From NCBI GenBank assembly GCA_003117195.1, contig BDSI01000053.1, positions 578,457 to 642,456 on the forward strand: a stretch of 64,000 nucleotides of DNA, in the 5' to 3' direction. The notes beneath the pieces are model-generated. The model was given only the letters and a program-made list of their open reading frames with translations, was not told the origin of the DNA and did no database searches. The DNA comes from Eudorina sp. 2006-703-Eu-15 (Eukaryota > Chlorophyta > Chlorophyceae > Chlamydomonadales > Volvocaceae). Of this stretch, positions 10,978 to 22,400 are shown piece after piece (the stretch's first letter is position 1; each line of letters begins with the position of its first letter). The position numbers were made by a program, and so were the translations under genes.

Positions 10978-12007
10978 ATGGCCGCCTGCGACGACATCTG
11001 CTGGATCTGCCTCTCCGGCGCCGAATCGGAGCCCCTAGAGCGGCCCTGCACCTGCCCGCGCTACGTGCACCGCGGCTGTCTGGGCCGCTGGCAGCTGCAG
11101 TGCGCGGGAAGGAGGTGCGTGCGAACAAACCCAAACAACGAGCCGCAGGCGTGTCGCCGCTTGCGTTGCCTGCCTGCCCTCCAACCTGTCACACATCGCG
11201 CGCACGTGCACCCCGAGCTTGGCTCCCACACGCCCCGCCGTCCCATCTCCTCTTTCCGTTGCATCGAAACCATCTCACTTGTCCTATCCCTGTTCCCATA
11301 TCACTCGCGCACCGCAACCTGTACCGTCAGTGTTAGCCTCCATGCCAGCTACCGCAATTAGGGACTTCCAACCACTCCCCAAACCACAACTCGCACCAGC
11401 AGCGCGTTTTGTGCCACCATGTATTTCGCCACCCGACCCATTCCACTCGATTCCAGTAACCATGACCGCCATGACCGCGTGCAAGAAACCACAAGGACGG
11501 CCGATAGCCGATTTCCCCGAATCCGTGTTCGGCTCCGCCCACTGACCCATCATCCTACCACCCCATACAGCTCACCCCACCCCACCTCACCCCACCCCGG
11601 CCTACCTACCTTGCAGTGAGGAGTGCCGCTGCCGCTTCTGCAGCGCCCCGCTGCCCCGACTGGACGAGACCCTGACGCCCTCCCACCTGCGCCAGGTGGA
11701 GGTGGTGGCCTACATGGCGGTGGTGTACCAGGGCCAGCAACACAAGATCCCCGTGCGGCCCGGCATCGAGGGCGTGGCCGAGTTCCGGGCGCGCGTCAAA
11801 TGCCTGCTCGGCCTGCCGTACAACGCAGACTTCCAAGTCTCCTTTGAGTGCGTGGCCCCGACCTCGGGTGAGAAGTTGACGCTCAGCGGCATGCAGTGCT
11901 TCAACGCCGCGGCCACGTGCGCCGCCATCTCAGCGGCCAAGCGGGCGGTGGGCGAGGACGACGGAGGGTTGTTCGAGGGATTCTCGAAGCAGCATCTGGC
12001 GGTGTGA
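10978..12007 (+). CDS. Small RING-CH (RINGv) protein, copy B
   Basis: Exons 10978-11114 and 11617-12007 (TGA) have exactly the same lengths as in copy A and encode 175 residues. The C4HC3 pattern is intact (CWIC, CTC, YVHRGC, CRFC). Differences from A are few: HRGCL for HRSCL, NADFQVSFE for DATINVSFE, and a few residues near the end. The 502-bp intron opens like that of gene C (GTGCGTGCGAACAAAC versus GTGTGTGCGAACAAAC) and not like that of gene A, while the promoter matches A. This mosaic pattern suggests exchange between the tandem copies. Role as in copy A: probable soluble E3 ubiquitin ligase. Confidence 0.85.
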
Positions 12008-13310
12008 GGGCGGGGAACCCCTTGTTGCGTTTGGTGTTTGTTTGGTTCCGTTTACTGCATTATCCGTTGGTACACCCGGAATGCGTGGTGGAGAGCAGGA
12101 GCATCGGCGTCTATCTATCTGGGGCGCTCGCTGACCCTGGGAGCTCTGTACGGCAAGTTGTCGTACGAACTGCAGCAGCAGCAACAGCAGCATCTGCAAT
12201 GGCGGCAGCTGTATCGCCTATGGTGGCGTCGTGTAACCAGAAGGAGGGCGAGCGATTTCGTTTTGCACGCGGAGGTTAACTGGATGATACATTTACCCGC
12301 CTTGTTGTCGGGCTGATTTATTCTGCAGCGGGCTAGCTTTATCGTGCGAAAGAAGGTTCGCAAACCAATGTGTATGAAGGGGCCTGCAGGCTCAGCGGGT
12401 GTCAGGTCAGTCACGGCGAACAGTACGGCGCGGAAGAGGCTGGGGCTGCTGGGGCTGGTGAGAAAAAACAAAGCATACAATGGACGTTGTTATGACGGGG
12501 TGTGTTCGTACAGGAGTTCGAAACCCGGTCTCGCAACGCCGACGAGCGGTGCCGTGTCCCGTCTCCCGTGGTACGGTCAGGCCCTCAGCCTTGAGCCCAG
12601 GAGCGTCAGGCATCGCATCACCGCTGGGAGTCCTCGATGAACCATAATCGGAGCGCGCAGGTCATTATTTTCTGCTGCCGTACATACCTGTCGTACATTC
12701 CGTACATGCGTCTGAGCGCGGGCGTGTGTGTGATACGGTGTTTGTGTGTGTAGGTCGGCCCAGGTCCGCCTTTCACCCACGGCGGCAGGCACGGCCGGTA
12801 CGACTTGTACGGCAGGCACGGCTGGTACGGCAGGCACGACAAGAAGGACGCGATCAGATCTGGGATCTCCCGCTTGTGCGTCCTCTGCAACTCGTTGGTT
12901 CGTTGGTTTGTTTCGTTGTTAATTTGATAGGATGTATGGCAAGTCGACTTGCTGCGAAACCAGTCTGCTTGCCAGGTATTTCTCGTGTTCTCCTGGTGAC
13001 ACTTCGACGGCGCGCAGCAGCTTGATTGCCGCCCATGTACGTTATCTCGGACAGAATGGAGACGCTGGCTGCCTGGCTCCCCGTCGGTTGGTGGCGGCGG
13101 GGAATGCCTCTGGTGGGTGGGCGCCACTAGCAAACCGTAATGGGGCTGGAACTGGCTCGCAAGGCAGTTGCTTGGTGAGAGGGAGGTAGGGCGTTTGAAA
13201 ACATCAACACCGTACATGACGGCTGCTGTAATGCGCGTTATAGCAAGGCGTTGTCTCGGCCCCGGCAGGCCCAGCGTCTCTCGGGTATCAGCTGCGATGT
13301 GCTCATGTAA
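12008..13310 (+). other. Probable long 3' UTR of gene B, ending at TGTAA 13306-13310
   Basis: Collinear with 8330-9678 after gene A. It contains short repeats of GGCAGGCACGGCYGGTACG around 12780-12840. Antisense open frames exist in both copies but look like by-products of the shared GC-rich DNA. Confidence 0.5.
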
Positions 13311-15094
13311 TATGTTTATTGTGACAGCCGCAGCTTCCTCACCAAGCACTGCCTTCAAAAAAACGAAACCGCGCCACGGTGGCGCACATTATGAAACTCG
13401 CTCGTGCCTGGCCGCCGTGACCGCTAGACACCGCTTAACGTCCCCGCCAGGGGGTTCCGCCCCTTGAGCTGAACAACCCGGAGGTAGGAGCAGCATGTGC
13501 CGGGGTGCTCGGGCGGCGGTTTGTGCCTTTCGCCAGTTCGGGCATTTGATACACCATGCCGGTGTACGCATACGGGGGGTTACGGGCAACCGTTGGGCAC
13601 TGCTATACCCCTGGAATGTCACACACTTCTCCTGTTCTGCCTACCTTTCAACACACAAATGACGCCCGGGCCCAGACAGCCCCGGCCGAGACAGCCCCGG
13701 CCGGCAACCCAATCAACCAGCCGATGACCCGTGGGTCCGCTGTGCCGAAATGGTCTTCCCGCATCACCAACCCGACTGGACTGATGGAAAGCTAGCCCGC
13801 CAGAGCAGCGAGAACGAAGTTGGGCAGCACGCAACAACGTGAGCTCATGAACTCCACCCCCTGCCCCCCTGGGTTGCATGCTGCTCTTTCGGGGTTTTGC
13901 ACTTGCATGGCGCCGCCGGTGGTGGCGCGGCCACTTTGCTTTCGCTTGCGTTTCCTCCTTGGCCTTTCAGGTACCAATAATTATCGTTGGTAAGTATTTG
14001 TCGCCGGACTGGGTGTGTCTAGGCTGATTCTTGTTAACCCCCTGCCCCCCGCTCGGGAAGTGTTGGATGGGTGCACAGTCCTTGGTAGGGGTCGATGATA
14101 TGAGGCGCCTACGAGCTATCCGGGCCCCTTGGCCTATTGCCTGGTTGGGACTAAGGGCCTACTTTGCAACGATTAGATTCAAGAAACCGTTTTGTTGTAG
14201 GTTTACCGCAAAATCTCTGCGAGGCCGGGGCTCGCCAGGGCCAGACGACTTCATCCGATGGATGCACTACTGCGTTTGCCCAGGCAGTTCGCCGTCGGTG
14301 CCCAGTGATGCGGTGCTGCCGCTGTACATCATAGCGACACGAGGTGCAGACGTGCTAAGCAGACCCTGAGGCCCATGGCAGGGCGGTGGGGGAGATACCG
14401 GGTGATAAACGGCGATCGATGCCAGTTGTACATGCAGGGTTTGGACCTGCAGGATCCATAGGGGTCCATGCGGCGGAACCGTGCTCCAAAATTTGATGAA
14501 CCTCTACAGTCCTGGTATTGGCAGAACCATCAATAAATGATAGTTACGAGTAAACCTGGTGTGCATGTTTCGATCATGTTGTCAGGTGGTTCGCAGTTGC
14601 GTCAAACTGGTCCCAGCTCCCAGGTTCGTCAACCTGCGGTCTGCGGCAGTTAGTAGGAGTTGGTGCAGTTGAACCCATTTTATTTTTTCTGAAATTATCA
14701 AGTATGTTTGAATATGTGCACACTGTAACAATTGCGTTTTGGTATGATCAACTGCTTTGCTTCGCATTCTCCCGCCGTGCAAGTCGGAGCCCGGCGTTCG
14801 AACGCGCGCCCCTGATTCAAAGCGCATCCTTGGATGTTGGATGTATTTTATTTTATTCAGGACTTGATGTCATTTTCGCCACAGTCGCCTGAGTGACCGC
14901 CCGGTAGCGACCTGCGACTTGCGACGCGACTCGTTGCGACGCGACCCCAGCAGTCCCGCAAACATGACATTCCAACCCTTTTCAACAGAATCTTTACAGA
15001 CAAGAAGTTTAAAACAGTGTATTATCGACAGCGATCTGAAGGCTTCGTCCTAAGTTTAACATCTTTCCTTCTAGTTTCATTACTTAAATATAGG
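13311..15094. other. Spacer between RING-CH units B and C
   Basis: No gene recognised. It holds a hairpin-like stretch near 13370 (CGCGCCACGGTGGCGC), the first copy of a dispersed repeat (14071-14172), and an AT-richer part before gene C that does not resemble the promoters of A and B. Confidence 0.45.
14071..14172 (+). repeat. Dispersed repeat R1, copy 1
   Basis: Runs from CAGTCCTTGGTAGGGGTC through GAGGCGCCTACGAGCTATC to GGGACTAAGGGCC. The same order of blocks occurs at 16073-16169 (reverse), 18871-18957 and 62525-62629 (reverse). Confidence 0.75.
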
Positions 15095-16919
15095 ATGGCC
15101 GCCTGCGACGACATCTGCTGGATCTGCCTCTCCGGCGCCGAATCGGAGCCCCTAGAGCGGCCCTGCACCTGCCCGCGCTACGTGCACCGCAGCTGTCTGG
15201 GCCGCTGGCAGCTGCAGTGCGCGGGAAGGAGGTGTGTGCGAACAAACACAAACAACGAACCGCAGGCGTGTCGCCGCTTGCCTGCTGCCTGCCCTCCAAC
15301 CTGTCAAACACCGCGCGCACGTGCACCCCGACCTTGGTTCCCACACGCCCCGCCATCCCATCTATCGAGTATCTACCACTGACCCCACAAAACCGAGTGC
15401 CACAACGCACCGTAAGAAACAGAGCATTCAACTGCCTGTCCGGACTTTGACTCACCACGCACAAGCGGGCATTGTACCCCACGCCGCGCGCGTACAATGC
15501 CGTGCCGTGCCGTACCGATTCACAAAGCTAATCGAGTTCCTTGCGCGTTGCGTACCCCCTAGCTCCCAACCGCTGCTCCCACTCCGTGGAAGCCTAGTGA
15601 ACTGCGTTGCAGTGAGGAGCGCCGCTTCCGCTTCTGCAACTCATCTAACACGCCACTCCTACCACCCCATACAGCTCACCCCACGCCACCCCATCCCACC
15701 TCACCCCACCTCGGCCTACCTACCTTGCAGTGAGGAGTGCCGCTGCCGCTTCTGCAGCGCCCCGCTGCCCCGACTGGACGAGACCCTGACGCCCTCCCAC
15801 CTGCGCCAGGTGGAGGTGGTGGCCTACATGGCGGTCATCCACGGCGGCCAGGTAGGCGCGCACATGCATGCATGCCGCACGTTGCCTTGCCGCACAGAGG
15901 ACAGAGGAATAAACAGCCGCTCAGTTTCTTCCTCGGGTTTACGGGAGGGCGCACTTCTCCATCCATGCACTGCCCACACTGACCGCCGATATGCACGCCG
16001 TCGGTGTGCCACAACCGCCACAACCGCCACAGGTAGTGTAGGTAGTGCGACGAGTTTTACCGGTTGCTCGTAATGTAACCATTACTGGGTGGACCTTCAG
16101 TCCCGACCGGGTGGTCCAACGGGCGCTCGTAGGCGCCTCATCTCAACAACCCCTACCAAGGACTGCCCACCCACGCATCCTCCATCACTCGCTGGGTGGG
16201 GGTGGGGGTGGGGGTTTCATACAGCGATACCGGCCAACACACCAGGTTGCTAGTGCGCCAGGATTATTGCCTCTCCTGGAAACCACACCAAAACCGCCGA
16301 ATCAATTAACGGGGAGCGGGCCGTGCGACAAGGTCGCTTGCTGGTGATGACACGATGGACAGGAACAGTTTGTCCACTGCGTCAAGGTTTGCTGAATGAT
16401 CGGTGGAATAATGAAAGCCACAGCGGACCTCCCCCCGCTCGGATCCCTCGGGAAAAGAGGGTATGTGGGGTCAACTGCGCCTTGTTAGGCAGGAGCAGCT
16501 GTTCTCACGCAGCTTGGCTATCAAAGGGTTGTCTTGGTGTATATATGTAATACCGCATCTGTAATGACCAACGAACTGTCAACTGCTACCTTCCAACCGA
16601 CTGCCATGCGATGCAGTATTTCAAGATCCCCGTGCGACCCGGCATCGAGGGCATGGCCGAGTTCCGGGCGCGCGTCAAATGCCTGCTCGGCCTGCCGTAC
16701 GACGCAGACTTCCAGGTCTCCTTTGAGTGCGTGGCCCCGACCTCGGGTGAGAAGCTGACGCTCAGCGGCATGCAGTGCTTCAACGCCGCAGCCACGTGCG
16801 CCGCCATCTCAGCGGCCAAGCGGGCGGTGGGCGAGGACGGGGGGTTCGAGTGGAACGAACCCGTTGCGCTGGCTCAGGAGGAGGAAGAGGAGGAGCAGCA
16901 GCAGCAGCAGCAAGTGCAC

Positions 16920-16980
<61 letters not shown>

Positions 16981-17216
16981 TCCAACGGCAGCAGCAGTCA
17001 CAGCGGGCGCTGCCCAGACAACACGGCGGGTTTGTGCCGGCCCCGCAGCAACACCACCACCACCACCAGCACCACCACCACCAGCACCACCACCACCAGC
17101 ACCACCAGCACCAGCACCAGCGTCCCCGGCCGAGGGCGACGTCGACGTCGCAGCAGCGGCTACCGCCGCTGCCGCAGCTGCAGCCGGTCGCTGTACGTGT
17201 CGGCGGACAGAACTAA
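15095..17216 (+). CDS. RING-CH protein, copy C, with extra intron and Gln/His-rich tail
   Basis: Exons 15095-15231, 15731-15851 and 16617-17216 (TAA) encode 285 residues. The first 137 nt and the RING-CH pattern match copies A and B. After AYMAVIHGGQ an additional 765-bp intron (GTAGGC..ATGCAG, phase 0) interrupts what is one exon in A and B; the coding resumes at YFKIPVRPGIEG. The conserved part ends around AKRAVGEDGG. The next 120 or so residues are new: an acidic run (EEEEEE), Gln runs and a His-rich block (HHHHHQHHHHQHHHH). The tail is produced by CAG and CAC triplet expansion. It could bind metal or mediate association, but that is inference. The A/B promoter block is missing, so expression may differ. 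Confidence 0.8.
15606..15638 (+). pseudogene. Partial decoy copy of exon 2 start inside the intron of gene C
   Basis: TTGCAGTGAGGAGCGCCGC and following bases repeat the acceptor and first codons of the true exon 2 (TTGCAGTGAGGAGTGCCGC at 15725) with several changes. It looks like a short broken duplicate with a potentially usable 3' splice site. Confidence 0.6.
16073..16169 (-). repeat. Dispersed repeat R1, copy 2 (in the extra intron of gene C)
   Basis: Reverse orientation. The minus strand reads CAGTCCTTGGTAGGGGTTG, then GAGGCGCCTACGAGC, then GGTCGGGACTGAAGGTCCAC. It lies entirely inside the intron that only copy C has. Confidence 0.75.
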
Positions 17217-18430
17217 GGGCCGCGCAGACAGTGTACCGACAACCATCCTGACAATGTCTCGACTTTCGTACTTGCGCCACGCACGTACGTGTCGGGGCGG
17301 ATCCGTTCGTTTGTTGATCCGATCCCGCTTCCGTCCTGAGATTCGGCATTCGCTCGATCTGCCGACAAGAGATCCCCGAGATTCCCAGATATAACTCGTT
17401 GGCCATGCATCATCTTCTGCCGCTCGGACGAGCAAGGGACGAGCAAGGGAGCGAGCAAGGGAACGAGCCATCCTTCACCCTTTGGACCACAACACCTCGC
17501 AACGACAGCGCGACTTGGAGGATGAGGCAGGAAATATTCACACATGGGTTCGAGGATGAAGAATGATTGAGGGTGCTGGCACGCCGGCTACGTCGGCCTG
17601 CTGGGTGTCGGGGCCTCCCCCACACAAACTTAGGACTGATATAACCTTGTTGGACGACGGATTTGGATCCTGACCACGTAGACCAGGTAGGCCAGGTAGG
17701 CCAGGTAGGCCAGGGAAACCAGGTTGCACGCTTGCAGCAGGCAGGCCGACTCTCGGTTGAGATTTCAGGCGGGGCGCCAAGACGCACAGCCCGCAGCCTG
17801 TATGCAGTGAAATGGCGTTCTGGTGATGCCGTACATGCGTATCGTTAGTTGTTGGTGGCTGGCTGGGTGGCGTATTTGCTACTTCAACAGCGCACACACG
17901 CAGCTCGATGTACGGCATGGGAAAGCATGACCCCACGCATCAGATTGTGCCGTGCAAACGTACGGCAGCGGCCATAGGTATCGCTCGCACGTACGGTGCC
18001 CGTATGTACGGCAGCAGGTACGTACGCACACGCCTTACTGGAGTTCAAGCAGGCGCGTGCATACCGGGTGTACCCCGATCGGATTAGTTGCCGCCCGGCC
18101 GATTTCAGGCGAGGTTTTAGTTGCTCAGCTGATATGACATAGCTGCTGTCATGTTGGATTGAATGAATGAGTGAATGAACGTCAGATTGTCGGTACCGCT
18201 CGATTCATCGGCCGGGAGTGGTTGCAATTACCCTTCGCTATTAGGCTGTCGTTACAGCCAACTCCTTTGAGATTTCTCTGCGAATTTATTGTTTGTTGAT
18301 ATTTCCAGCTGGAATCTGTTCTGATCTGTTAGCCAGCCACGCTCGCCAGACCGCCCGCTGACGAGGTTCATGCGGCGCGCAGTGTTCCACGTTCCATCGT
18401 AAGAGGCGGACATGCTATTTTTGCGACAGT
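17217..18430. other. Region after RING-CH gene C
   Basis: No gene recognised. There are several copies of the 10-bp word GCCAGGTAGG near 17690 and many GTACGG words. The stretch near 18170 (GAATGAATGAGTGAATGAACG) resembles DNA after gene A near 9700. Confidence 0.4.
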
Positions 18431-18459
18431 TGCAACACGGGCTGCTGGCGGTCTGGCGC

Positions 18460-18830
18460 TGTCAGTGTGTGGGGTTGACCGGGGTACGGTACCTGATGAG
18501 GATGGTTGGATGTCGCGCCTACATACATTTCTTCGTAGACTGGGACTGCTGGACGGAGCCACGGACCCCGCCCACGGAGCGGTTGCCTCTACGTCCACAC
18601 AGCTAAAGAGCCGCACAAGGCGCTATCCACGCAAGGCACAGTCGCAGGCCATGCGTCAGGGGCGGCTTGATGGCCGGGGGATGCTGCTGTACAAGCGGAT
18701 CAAGGGCAGGCGGGCCACGGCGCACCATGCAATATTACTTATCGCACGTCCCCAACGTGAATCGGCGGGTCTGGCGCGGTTTGCAGGAGAGGCGATCCTG
18801 GCGTGCTGGTAACCTGGTGTGTTGGCCGGT
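18460..18830 (+). mobile_element. Possible LINE remnant (region before the C-terminal zinc motif)
   Basis: In one frame MSRLHTFLRRLGLLD and in another, after a frameshift, YYLSHVPNVNRRVWRGLQER. This layout resembles the part of non-LTR retrotransposon proteins between the reverse transcriptase and the terminal zinc knuckle. There is no continuous frame. Assignment is weak and rests on general appearance. Confidence 0.3.
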
Positions 18831-18870
18831 ATGTCTGCATGATCCCCGCCCCTGGGTGATGGTGGCTGGG

Positions 18871-18957
18871 TGCGCAGTCCTTGACGAGGCGCCTACGAGA
18901 TATCTGGGCCGGTTGGAACGCCCGGTCGGGACTAAGGGTCCACCTTGTAATTACGGA
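18871..18957 (+). repeat. Dispersed repeat R1, copy 3
   Basis: CAGTCCTTGACGAGGCGCC through GGTCGGGACTAAGGGTCCAC, ending CTTGTAATTACGG. It has lost the segment between the first two blocks that the other copies keep. Confidence 0.75.
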
Positions 18958-19439
18958 ACCTGTTCCACCACTCAAGGCACACATCGTCAACATGCCAAGT
19001 GACAGAATACTGAAGAGCTGCGCCTAACAAGCGGGTCAGTGGAACCCCGCTACTGTTAGCGAGCGCGAATGCTATCCATCCTCACAACGAACAACGTGAT
19101 GGATGGCGAAGTAACACACAAGGTGATCCAGACATCCAGTCCAACCTGGCCAAATTACGTATTCCCGCCTTTGAGTCAAACCCTCGTCGTTACTTCGGTC
19201 AGCGTGCAGCGTATAGTATCCGTGGTGCAATTGTACGCTTTCTGACATAACTGCCGAGGAAATTCGTGTTCGTACGGATTGTTGCCGAAACCAAAGCCCA
19301 AAGAAGGCAGTCGCCACTAACAGTCCGCATAGCTACGAGGAATAATTTTAAACACTCCACCACAAAGCCATTTGCCGTCTGGCGGGATGCTTATTTTTTG
19401 TCATCTTCATGCGATTTACTTCACGTAAGCCCGCGTAGA
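18958..19439 (+). promoter_or_regulatory. Upstream region of MYND gene 1, related to that of gene 2
   Basis: Blocks such as GGCACACATCGTC and GCCGAAACCAAAGCCCAAAG recur in order upstream of gene 2 (26540-27076). The promoter was therefore duplicated with the gene. No clear TATA box was identified. Confidence 0.4.
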
Positions 19440-22400
19440 ATGACCAAATCAAGACGCGGGACCAGGCAGAGGCCTCACGGCCGCTCCACCCGCGCGGAAC
19501 AAGCCTACTGCCAGCTTGTTCCGGCAGATGTCGCCGAGCTGCTGCACCAGCTCCATGCGGAGGCGGCTTCGCTACTTCAGAGCGTTGAGACGGAGCAAAT
19601 TAGTCGCCGGGACGATCAGCAGCAGCCGCAGTGTCAGGGCCCTGCGCCAGTCGGTGACCCGGCCTGTCCTGGGTTGATTATCGAGCTAGCTAGTGATCTC
19701 TTGCCGCGTCTCCGACGGATGGAAAACAGCCTTAAAACTTTCACAGAAGACCAGCCCGCGGAGGCTGCGGCTGCTGCTCGAGCGCTCCTCTCGGACCAGG
19801 TCACATGCCGCGCGCTGCTGACCCTCCACGCGGTCGCATGGTGGGGTGCAGCCGCGGGGCCCGCCACCGCGGAAGGAAAAGACGAGGAGGAACGGAATTA
19901 TCGGGTCTCTGAAGCGAAGCATGTGCTGCTCTCGATTCTGTGGTGGTGCATCGCGGCTGCCGGACTGCCCAGCTACCTGGCCCCGCCACCCACCTCCGCG
20001 CCGAGGCCACCGCCCGGCCACTCAACGGCCGGTGGTGGCAGTCTGCGGCTGATGCGCGCCCTGCTGCGAATGGGCAGCCTGCAGCAAATCAGCCGGCGGC
20101 TGGCCGCATCTGTCACGACGGGGCGCGATCTGCTGCGGGCGGCGGGCCGCGGCGGCGGCGATGAAGGTGGCGAGGCCGGGGCAGCACCGGTGGCAGCAGC
20201 AGCAGCAGCAGCAGCACCTGTTTGTACCATCGGTGACCCCCGCGGCACAGCGGCGGCTGACGGTGGCGCTGCCGAGCTGTCCGCGGCAACTGCACACCAG
20301 CTTGGAGGTGCCGTACCAGGGACATCCCCAGCAGCACCTGGAGCAGGAGCAGCAGCAGCAAGAGTAGCTTCACCACACGCCGCAGCTGTAGGGTCGCCCA
20401 TGACTGCCGCCACCGCAGCAGCAGCAGCAGCAGCGGCAAATAATGCCACTGCAGCGGCGGCGACTGCCATCGGCGGGGTTGCTGGGCCATTATTGGCGGC
20501 GGCAGCGGCCGCACCAACAGTTGTCTCTCATGAATATGCGTGTGTGCTGGCTTATCTGACTGAGCAGCTGCAGGAGTCCTTTAGCTTTCTATCCGGCATC
20601 AACATCGTGTTGGAATTTCTCCGGCTAGAGGCACGAGACACAACCGCCCCCCCCGGGAAGCTCCCACATCGCACCAGCGGCCAGCGCAGCGGCGAGGCCG
20701 ACGGGGTGCTGGTATCGCCTTTTGTGGACGAGCTGGCGGCCCACCTGGCGGGCAGCCACGTGCTGGACCACACCGCGCGGGCGGTGGTCACGGCCCTGGA
20801 GCTGCTGGCGATGTGGGAGCGGTTGGCTGCTGAGCAGTCGATCGTTTCCGATGCCGCGGCGGAGGGAGCCAGCTGCAGTCCGGGCCAGCAACAAGACAAT
20901 GATGGACGTCGCGGAGGAGACTTACTGGGCCAGCTGTCTGGCGGCTTGAAGCGCTTTGCCGCTTTCGTCCATCCCCTGGGGCCCGCGGACATTCAAAGTG
21001 GCGGCCTGATGGGCCAGGCCCTGTCCGGGCCCTGCGTGCAGTACCTGGTGCTAGCGGCGGGGCTGGCGGCGCTCAGCGCAGCCGACGGCGGGCCGGTGTA
21101 CGGCATGTCCGCAGACCTGCTGCACGGCCTGCAGCGTGCCATCCAATACCACGGCAGCCAAAAGCCGTGCGGCTCGGCGGCCGAGGCTACCTGCCGCGGT
21201 CCAGGCAGGCAGCGGCAGGCGGTCCGCGTCCCGGTGATGTCGCTTGCGGCCCGCTGTGTACTGAACCTCTTTGTGAGGTTTGCGGCCCTACGAGTACTCG
21301 GTCCGCCGCTGGTGAGCCGCCGGGCGGTGGTGGCGCTGCTGCTGCGCATGGGGCTGTTGATGGTGGCGTCCGCTCGGACCTGGCAGGAGGCCCAGGTGGG
21401 TGACCCTGGGCAGGAGAGGGTGGCGGCGGTGTCGGGGAGCGGCGGCAGCTCAGCCGCCGGGAGTGCCGCCGCCGGCAGCATGCCGCCGACCCGTGGGTCG
21501 CCTGACGTAAGCGGCCGTCAGGAGGGCGGCGGCGGCGGTGGCGCTGCGGAGCCGCACCCGGCGTCGGTGTTGCTGCCAGCCCTGCCGCTGCGGATGGTGC
21601 TGCCGAACGATGAGGAGCTAGCCCGGGACGCGGTAGCCTTACTGGAAACCCTGCGGAAGGAGCTGCTCCGGGCTGGCGGCCCCACACCCACTGCTGCCGG
21701 TGGCGGCTGGTGGGTGGCTGCCACCGTCGACTGTTGGCGGCTGGCGGCTGATGTCGTGGAGCACGTGCCGTGGTGGCTGGACAGCTACCCTGAAGCGGTG
21801 CTAGCGAGCTGTCTATCGCCGCGGTTGACGTCTGCGGATGGTGGCAGCGACGTGAACGGTGATGATGGTGGCGGCACCAGCGGCGGCGGCGGCGACAGCC
21901 AGGACGTATTTACCGCTGGTGGTGAACTTGTTGGACAAGGTAAATGTGCTAGCACGTTAATAGGACGCACCCAAGAAGCCTGACCCGTATACTGTACGTC
22001 TGTCGTGTCGTTACGGCATTTACCCTGTATCGTTTGGAGCCGTGAGGGTGAGGCGCCAGGCATCTTCTGCAGCGAGATGCACGCGGAAAACGTTTCACCT
22101 TCCTGTGGTGTTCTTTTGGAAAACAACTCTTTTTGATCAACGCGCCCACCATTGATTGGATACTACTCCTACGGCCGGCGTTGCGGCGGGTATTCCCAAC
22201 ATGCATCTGAACAGTACGGCGGTACGGCAATGCTCCTCCTCCGTCCCGCGGGTCTTCTGCTTTCCGTGCAGGCGTTGGCGGCGCTGCGGTGGTGGCGGCG
22301 CTGCAGGGCGGCCTGCTGCCCTGCCTGGAGCGGCTGTGCCGCCGCGCGTTCCGGGACCCCTCGGGGCCTGAGTGGCGCCTGTTGCGGGCGCTCCTAAAAC

